NCBI GenBank assembly: GCA_020723805.1
Contig: DYID01000013.1
Location: 1 to 64,000 of the forward strand
Reading direction: 5' to 3'
Length of the DNA stretch: 64,000 nt
Origin: Anaerolinea sp.
GTDB lineage: Bacteria > Chloroflexota > Anaerolineae > Anaerolineales > Villigracilaceae
The notes beneath the pieces are model-generated. The model did not search any database. It had not been told where the DNA came from and saw nothing but the letters and a program-made list of their open reading frames with translations. Each line of letters opens with the position of its first letter. Position 1 is the stretch's first letter. The translations under genes were made by a program, and so were the position numbers. Positions 58,620-64,000 of this stretch are shown here, piece after piece.

Positions 58620-58721
58620 GGAGGGGTTCCTTTCCTTTGGCGGCTGAGGCGTTTGAACAGTGTCAGTATACGTTGTTTTGAGGCGAAATTCAATGGGGGC
58701 GGTGGGGAGTTCCACCCTACT

Positions 58722-59327
58722 TTAGTCATCCGCAGGCTGGACGGATAAATCGGCGGCGGTGACGGTGATGCCTTGCAGGGCGGCGAAGGACAGGTCGGTG
58801 GAGATGAGCGCAGGGTATCTTTGGCAGAGACGGTCGAAAAGAGCGTGATAACTGGTCGGGATGGCGGCGTCCCATTTCAGGTCAAGTTCGCGGGCGGCGA
58901 TTTGGATGACTTCGACGCTTTCGCCTTCGATCTCCACAAAATTTCCGTAGGGCAGTTCATCGAGCATGATGTGACACCTGCCGAATTCGTAGGTGGTTCT
59001 GTATTTTTCGTAGTAGAACAACCTGCGATAGCCCAGCGCTTCGAGGAATTGCCGCGCCTTCTCGAAATCCTCCACGATGAACTCGATCTCGGTGCGCTTC
59101 AGAACGCCCTGCTGGTTGACGCTCCCGCCTTTGTAGGTGAGCCGCGCTTCGGTATCCTGCCTGAGGCGCAGGACGCGCCCCTCGGAACGGAGCCCGCCGC
59201 CGGGCAGGTCGAAGCGGAGGTTTATTTCCAGTACGCGCGGCTGAATCAAAAGCGCCTCCAATTCCTGAAGGCGCGCTTCGAACCGTTTCAAGTCGCTTAC
59301 ATAAAACTTTGCTTCTGTTTCTTCCAT
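58722..59327 (-). CDS. CYTH domain protein (class IV adenylate cyclase / thiamine-triphosphatase family)
   Basis: The 201-residue protein opens MEETEAKFYV, which contains the E-x-E-x-K metal-binding motif of the CYTH fold. Further family features are RVLRLRQDTEARLTYKGG, RTEIEFIVED and FVEIEGESVEVIQIAARELD. It could be a triphosphatase or a class IV adenylate cyclase; sequence alone does not decide. The start is placed at ATG 59327 directly before the motif. Confidence 0.87.
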   Translation of the reverse strand: MEETEAKFYVSDLKRFEARLQELEALLIQPRVLEINLRFDLPGGGLRSEGRVLRLRQDTEARLTYKGGSVNQQGVLKRTEIEFIVEDFEKARQFLEALGYRRLFYYEKYRTTYEFGRCHIMLDELPYGNFVEIEGESVEVIQIAARELDLKWDAAIPTSYHALFDRLCQRYPALISTDLSFAALQGITVTAADLSVQPADD

Positions 59328-59340
59328 CTTGCCGCTACTG

Positions 59341-59438
59341 ATCATTGTTTACTGTTCACTGATCACTGATCACTGTTCACTGTTCACTGTTCACTGATCA
59401 CTGTTCACTGATCACTGTCTATTCTCCACTGCTCACTG
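59341..59438. repeat. Heptamer tandem repeat (ACTGATC / ACTGTTC units)
   Basis: About a dozen 7-bp units fill the gap between the biotin carrier gene and the CYTH gene; the stop codon of the biotin carrier lies in the last unit. Related repeats: 45991-46070 and in-gene 44725-44762. Confidence 0.9.
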
Positions 59439-59930
59439 AACGCTAAGCAGCGCCTGTTTCTGCTCCACGCTTTCGCCTGCCTTCACGCGGATGCGCGCGA
59501 CTGTGCCGTCGCGGGGCGATTTCAACTCGTTTTGCATCTTCATGGATTCGAGAATCACCAGCACCTGTCCCTTTTTGACCTGCTGACCTTCCTCGACGGG
59601 AACAGCCACCACCAGCCCCGGCATGGGCGCTTTGAGGTGGAACTCGCCGGTCTCTGCCACGCCTCCGCCTGCCGCCGCCCGCAGACGTTTCTCGCGTTCA
59701 TCCTCCACCTTGACCGGGTACAGGCGTCCGTGCAGCAGCACCTGCCAGCCTTCGTCGCTCTCGTTCACGTATGCTTCGTGCGATTTGCCGTCCACAATCA
59801 GGGAATAGACCGGCTGTCCGCTGACCGAGACGAAGTCCACTTCGTAGGTTTTGCCGTCAATGCTGACGTGATGTTCGTCAATGATTTCGACGAGAAATTC
59901 TTTTTCGCCGACTGTAGTGATATATCTCAT
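59433..59930 (-). CDS. Biotin carboxyl carrier protein of an acyl-CoA carboxylase
   Basis: The 165-residue protein has a C-terminal biotinyl domain with the biotin-accepting Lys in VILESMKMQNELKSP and a preceding KAPMPGLVVAVPVEEGQQVK. The N-terminal half is a beta-rich region of the type found in the alpha chain of propionyl-/acetyl-CoA carboxylases. It lies six bases after the biotin carboxylase gene. Confidence 0.94.
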   Translation of the reverse strand: MRYITTVGEKEFLVEIIDEHHVSIDGKTYEVDFVSVSGQPVYSLIVDGKSHEAYVNESDEGWQVLLHGRLYPVKVEDEREKRLRAAAGGGVAETGEFHLKAPMPGLVVAVPVEEGQQVKKGQVLVILESMKMQNELKSPRDGTVARIRVKAGESVEQKQALLSVQ

Positions 59931-59936
59931 GGCAGA

Positions 59937-61445
<1,509 letters not shown>

Positions 61446-61446
61446 G

Positions 61447-61490
61447 GCTCCTCAATCGCAAATCCAAAATCCAAAATCGAAAATCGCAAA
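61447..61490. repeat. A-rich simple repeat (AAATCC/AAATCG units)
   Basis: CGCAAATCCAAAATCCAAAA and following units fill the gap between the carboxyltransferase and accC genes. Confidence 0.7.
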
Positions 61491-63041
61491 TCAAAGCGGT
61501 ATGTTTCCATGCTTCTTCGCCGGGTTGGAGTCGCGCTTGTTGCTCAACATCTCCAGCGCGTTGATCAGGCGCGGGCGCGTTTCCTTCGGCTCGATCACAT
61601 CGTCAATGTAGCCGCGCGAAGCCGCCACATAGGGATTGGCAAATTTCTCGCGATATTCCGCCACCAACTCCGCTTTGCGCTGCGCGGGGTCTGCAGCTTT
61701 TTCCAGTTCCTTGCGGAAGATGATGTTGACCGCGCCGTCCGGTCCCATCACGGCGATTTCGGCGGAGGGCCAGGCAACGTTGAAATCGCCGCGGATGTGC
61801 TTGCTGCTCATCACGTCGTAGGCGCCACCGTATGCCTTGCGGGTGATGACCGTCAGTTTGGGGACGGTCGCTTCACAATAGGCATACAGCAGTTTTGCGC
61901 CCGAGCGGATGATGCCGTTGTGTTCCTGATGCGTGCCGGGCAAAAAGCCGGGTACGTCTTCCAGAGTCAGAATGGGGATGTTGAACGCATCGCAAAAGCG
62001 GACGAAACGCGCCGCCTTCTCGCTCGCGTCAATATCCAGCACGCCTGCCAGCACCGCCGGCTGATTTGCCACAATGCCGATGGAGTGACCGCCCAGCCGC
62101 GCAAACCCGACGACGATGTTCTGCGCGTAATTCTCGTGAATCTCGAAAAACTGCCCGTTATCCACAATCAGCCGAATGACATCCTTCATGTCGTAGGGCT
62201 TGTTGGGGTCGTCGGGGATGATGTCATTCAGGGCTTCGTCCATGCGCAGCGGGTCGTCGCCGGTCGGCACGAAAGGCGGGTCTTCCATGTTGTTCTGCGG
62301 CAGGTAGCCCAGCAGTTTGCGGATGAGGTACAAGGTATCCGCTTCGCTGTCTGCGGCGACGTGACAGACGCCGGACTTTTCTGAATGGACACTTGCGCCG
62401 CCCAGTTCCTCCTGCGTCACCTCCTCGTGCGTCACCGCTTTGACCACGTCGGGTCCCGTCACGAACATGTAGGATGTGTTGCGCGTCATGAAGATGAAGT
62501 CGGTTAGCGCGGGGGAATAGACGGCGCCGCCGGCGCACGGTCCCATGATGGCGGAAATCTGCGGGATGACGCCCGATGCCAGCGTGTTGCGCAGGAAGAT
62601 GTCGGCGTAGCCTGCCAGCGACACCACACCTTCCTGAATGCGCGCGCCGCCTGAATCGTTCAAGCCGATGATGGGCGCGCCGTTCTTCATCGCCATATCC
62701 ATGATTTTGCAGACCTTCTCGGCGTGCACTTCGCCCAGGCTCCCGCCGAAGACGGTGAAATCCTGCGAGAAGACGTACACCAGCCGCCCCTCGATGGTCC
62801 CCCAGCCGGTCACCACCGAGTCGCTCAGGAACTTTTGCTTGTCGAGCCCGAAATCGTGCGTGCGGTGTTGAACGAAGGCGTCAATCTCGCGGAAGGAGCC
62901 TTTGTCGAGCAGCAGGTCAATGCGTTCGCGTGCCGTCAGGCGTCCCTTTTTGTGCTGCGCTTCGATGCGCTCCGCTCCGCCGCCCTGTCTTGAACGGGCG
63001 CGTTTCTCATGCAGAATTTGATTTTTCAACTGGTTGCTCAT
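61491..63041 (-). CDS. Acyl-CoA carboxylase carboxyltransferase subunit (propionyl-CoA carboxylase beta type)
   Basis: The 516-residue protein has both halves of the crotonase-like carboxyltransferase: [55 protein letters not shown] with the oxyanion loop, and the C-terminal [20 protein letters not shown]. Propionyl- or acetyl-CoA is the likely acceptor. With accC and the biotin carrier it forms a complete carboxylase. ATG 63041 overlaps the upstream membrane-protein gene by 35 bases. Confidence 0.95.
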   Translation of the reverse strand: MSNQLKNQILHEKRARSRQGGGAERIEAQHKKGRLTARERIDLLLDKGSFREIDAFVQHRTHDFGLDKQKFLSDSVVTGWGTIEGRLVYVFSQDFTVFGGSLGEVHAEKVCKIMDMAMKNGAPIIGLNDSGGARIQEGVVSLAGYADIFLRNTLASGVIPQISAIMGPCAGGAVYSPALTDFIFMTRNTSYMFVTGPDVVKAVTHEEVTQEELGGASVHSEKSGVCHVAADSEADTLYLIRKLLGYLPQNNMEDPPFVPTGDDPLRMDEALNDIIPDDPNKPYDMKDVIRLIVDNGQFFEIHENYAQNIVVGFARLGGHSIGIVANQPAVLAGVLDIDASEKAARFVRFCDAFNIPILTLEDVPGFLPGTHQEHNGIIRSGAKLLYAYCEATVPKLTVITRKAYGGAYDVMSSKHIRGDFNVAWPSAEIAVMGPDGAVNIIFRKELEKAADPAQRKAELVAEYREKFANPYVAASRGYIDDVIEPKETRPRLINALEMLSNKRDSNPAKKHGNIPL

Positions 63042-63450
63042 GTGCCTCACTTTTTGCGAAGTAGGATTGGGTCCGTGGAAGATTTGTCAGCGTGCCTGCC
63101 AGCGCGATGAGCAGCGCTGAAACGGTCAGGGCAAAGGGCAGGTTGGCGCGGGATGTTTCGAAGAAGAGCCGCTCGACCCAATATTCGACCAGCCACAGGA
63201 TGACGGCTGTGAACGCGCCCGCCGCCGCCCACCGTTTCCGCCGCAGAATGCCAAACACGAGGACGCCTCCCGCCGCCCCCCAGCCTGCTCCTGTTGCTAA
63301 AAGATACAGCACGCTGAGGCTGGAGTCGAATTCAGCCAGCACATCCTGCCAGCGCAGGACTGCTGCAAAGCGGGTGGCGCCCCAGGCTGTTAGCAATAAC
63401 ACCATTCCCAGGAGCAGGGTTACACCGAATGGACGTCGTTTTTCAGGCAT
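63007..63450 (-). CDS. Hypothetical four-helix membrane protein
   Basis: The 147-residue protein has four hydrophobic helices (about residues 9-29, 47-66, 74-91 and 104-121) with basic loops. I know no named family. Its 3' end overlaps the carboxyltransferase start, so it is the first visible gene of the carboxylase operon, but no functional link is evident. Confidence 0.7.
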   Translation of the reverse strand: MPEKRRPFGVTLLLGMVLLLTAWGATRFAAVLRWQDVLAEFDSSLSVLYLLATGAGWGAAGGVLVFGILRRKRWAAAGAFTAVILWLVEYWVERLFFETSRANLPFALTVSALLIALAGTLTNLPRTQSYFAKSEAHEQPVEKSNSA

Positions 63451-63498
63451 GGATCAGGCTCATTGGAACAGAATCAGGTTTGGGCGGGGAAAGAAGCG

Positions 63499-63999
63499 TT
63501 ACTCGATGTCCAGGGTAATCTTTCCGAAGTTTTCGTTTCGTTCGAGTCTTTCCTGTGCGCGGGCGGCGTCCTTCAAGGGAAAGGTCGAATCCATCACGGG
63601 CTGTAATTTTCCAGCCACGATCAAATCCATCACCTGCCGGAATTCATCCAGCGTGCTCATGGTCGAACCGAGGATGCTCAGGTGTTTGGCGAACAGATAG
63701 CGGTTGTCAATTTCGAACTTGGGTCCGCCGCTGTTGCCGACGGTGAGAAGCCTGCCGCCTTTACGCAGTGTGCGCAGGCTTTGCATGAATGTGGTGCCGA
63801 CGTTGTCCACGACCACATCCACGCCGCGCTTGTTTGTGGCGAGATAGACCGCCTTCGACCAGTCCTCCTCTTGGGAGCGGTCAATCAGGATGTCTGCGCC
63901 GAGCGCCTCTGCCTTTGCCAGTTTCTGCGCGTCGCTCCCCACGACGATAACCTGCGCGCCCAGAAATTTGGCGATTTGCACGCTGGCAGTGTTGACTCC
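63499..63999 (-). CDS. Zinc-binding dehydrogenase / quinone oxidoreductase (C-terminal part, cut by window end)
   Basis: The frame is open to the window edge; 166 residues are visible. They start within the Rossmann fold (GVNTASVQIAKFLGAQVIVV), with SDAQKLAKAEALGADILIDR, GVDVVVDNVGTTFMQSLRTL and LSILGSTMSTLDEFRQVMDL typical of NADPH:quinone oxidoreductase-like MDR proteins. The catalytic domain lies outside the window. Confidence 0.88.
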   Translation of the reverse strand, partial: GVNTASVQIAKFLGAQVIVVGSDAQKLAKAEALGADILIDRSQEEDWSKAVYLATNKRGVDVVVDNVGTTFMQSLRTLRKGGRLLTVGNSGGPKFEIDNRYLFAKHLSILGSTMSTLDEFRQVMDLIVAGKLQPVMDSTFPLKDAARAQERLERNENFGKITLDIE

Positions 64000-64000
64000 T

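Overview
The window is GC-rich, densely coded bacterial DNA with short overlapping genes and intergenic spaces full of palindromes. It looks chromosomal. Gene content points to Chloroflexota, most likely the Anaerolineae: a fused transaldolase/glucose-6-phosphate isomerase, a Tad/Flp secretion machine without secretin genes, a secreted SH3-like lipoprotein with a Thr/Pro linker, a Gld-type ABC operon, and families of REP/MITE-like palindromes. The assignment is inferred from gene content only; there is no rRNA gene, and I found no tRNA gene.

Layout. 1-6.3 kb (minus strand): start of a membrane protein, the primary sigma factor with its promoter and terminator, then a four-gene ABC transporter operon (ATPase, permease, GldG-like, DUF4340). 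6.3-9.2 kb: a small lipoprotein, three stand-alone receiver proteins and an enoyl-CoA hydratase/isomerase. 9.2-13.3 kb: a MoxR ATPase/VWA (CoxE-like) pair invaded by two toxin-antitoxin-like modules (MNT/HEPN and BrnT/BrnA-like), the first flanked by a duplicated piece of the VWA gene. 13.3-20.5 kb: repeats, an EamA transporter, a lipid-kinase-like protein, a GNAT protein and three polytopic glycosyltransferase-like proteins. 20.6-28.2 kb: a NarL/DegS-like two-component pair followed by cpaB-cpaE-cpaF-tadB-tadC. 28.2-33.8 kb: comF, hpf and pterin genes (folE, folB, folK, a pteridine-reductase-like SDR) leading to a phenylalanine hydroxylase flanked by inverted MITE-like copies. 33.9-40.6 kb: an Lgt-like and a TlpA-like protein, then tkt-rpiB-tal/pgi of the pentose phosphate pathway. 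40.8-43.5 kb: a tightly overlapping four-gene operon (Tat-exported protein, PqqD-like, HprK-like kinase, nucleotidyltransferase), the best candidate for a poorly described system. 43.7-47.0 kb: E2, E1-beta and E1-alpha of a 2-oxoacid dehydrogenase. 47.2-55.2 kb: a HEAT-repeat protein, an alcohol dehydrogenase, an HhH membrane protein, a protein with three ChW-like repeats, a GDPD, a nitroreductase, an acetylpolyamine amidohydrolase and the SH3-like lipoprotein. 55.3-56.8 kb: an AT-richer BglII-like restriction-modification pair. 57.1-64 kb (minus strand): protealysin-like protease with emfourin inhibitor, a CYTH protein, a biotin-dependent acyl-CoA carboxylase operon and a truncated oxidoreductase.

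Two window-wide patterns stand out. At least eight genes lack a Shine-Dalgarno sequence and instead carry a TANNNT-like hexamer exactly 6 bases before the start codon, which suggests leaderless transcripts; several are accessory modules. Several families of palindromic or heptamer-type intergenic repeats recur across the window, share termini, nest in one another and, in the E2 gene, appear to have become in-frame linker sequence.
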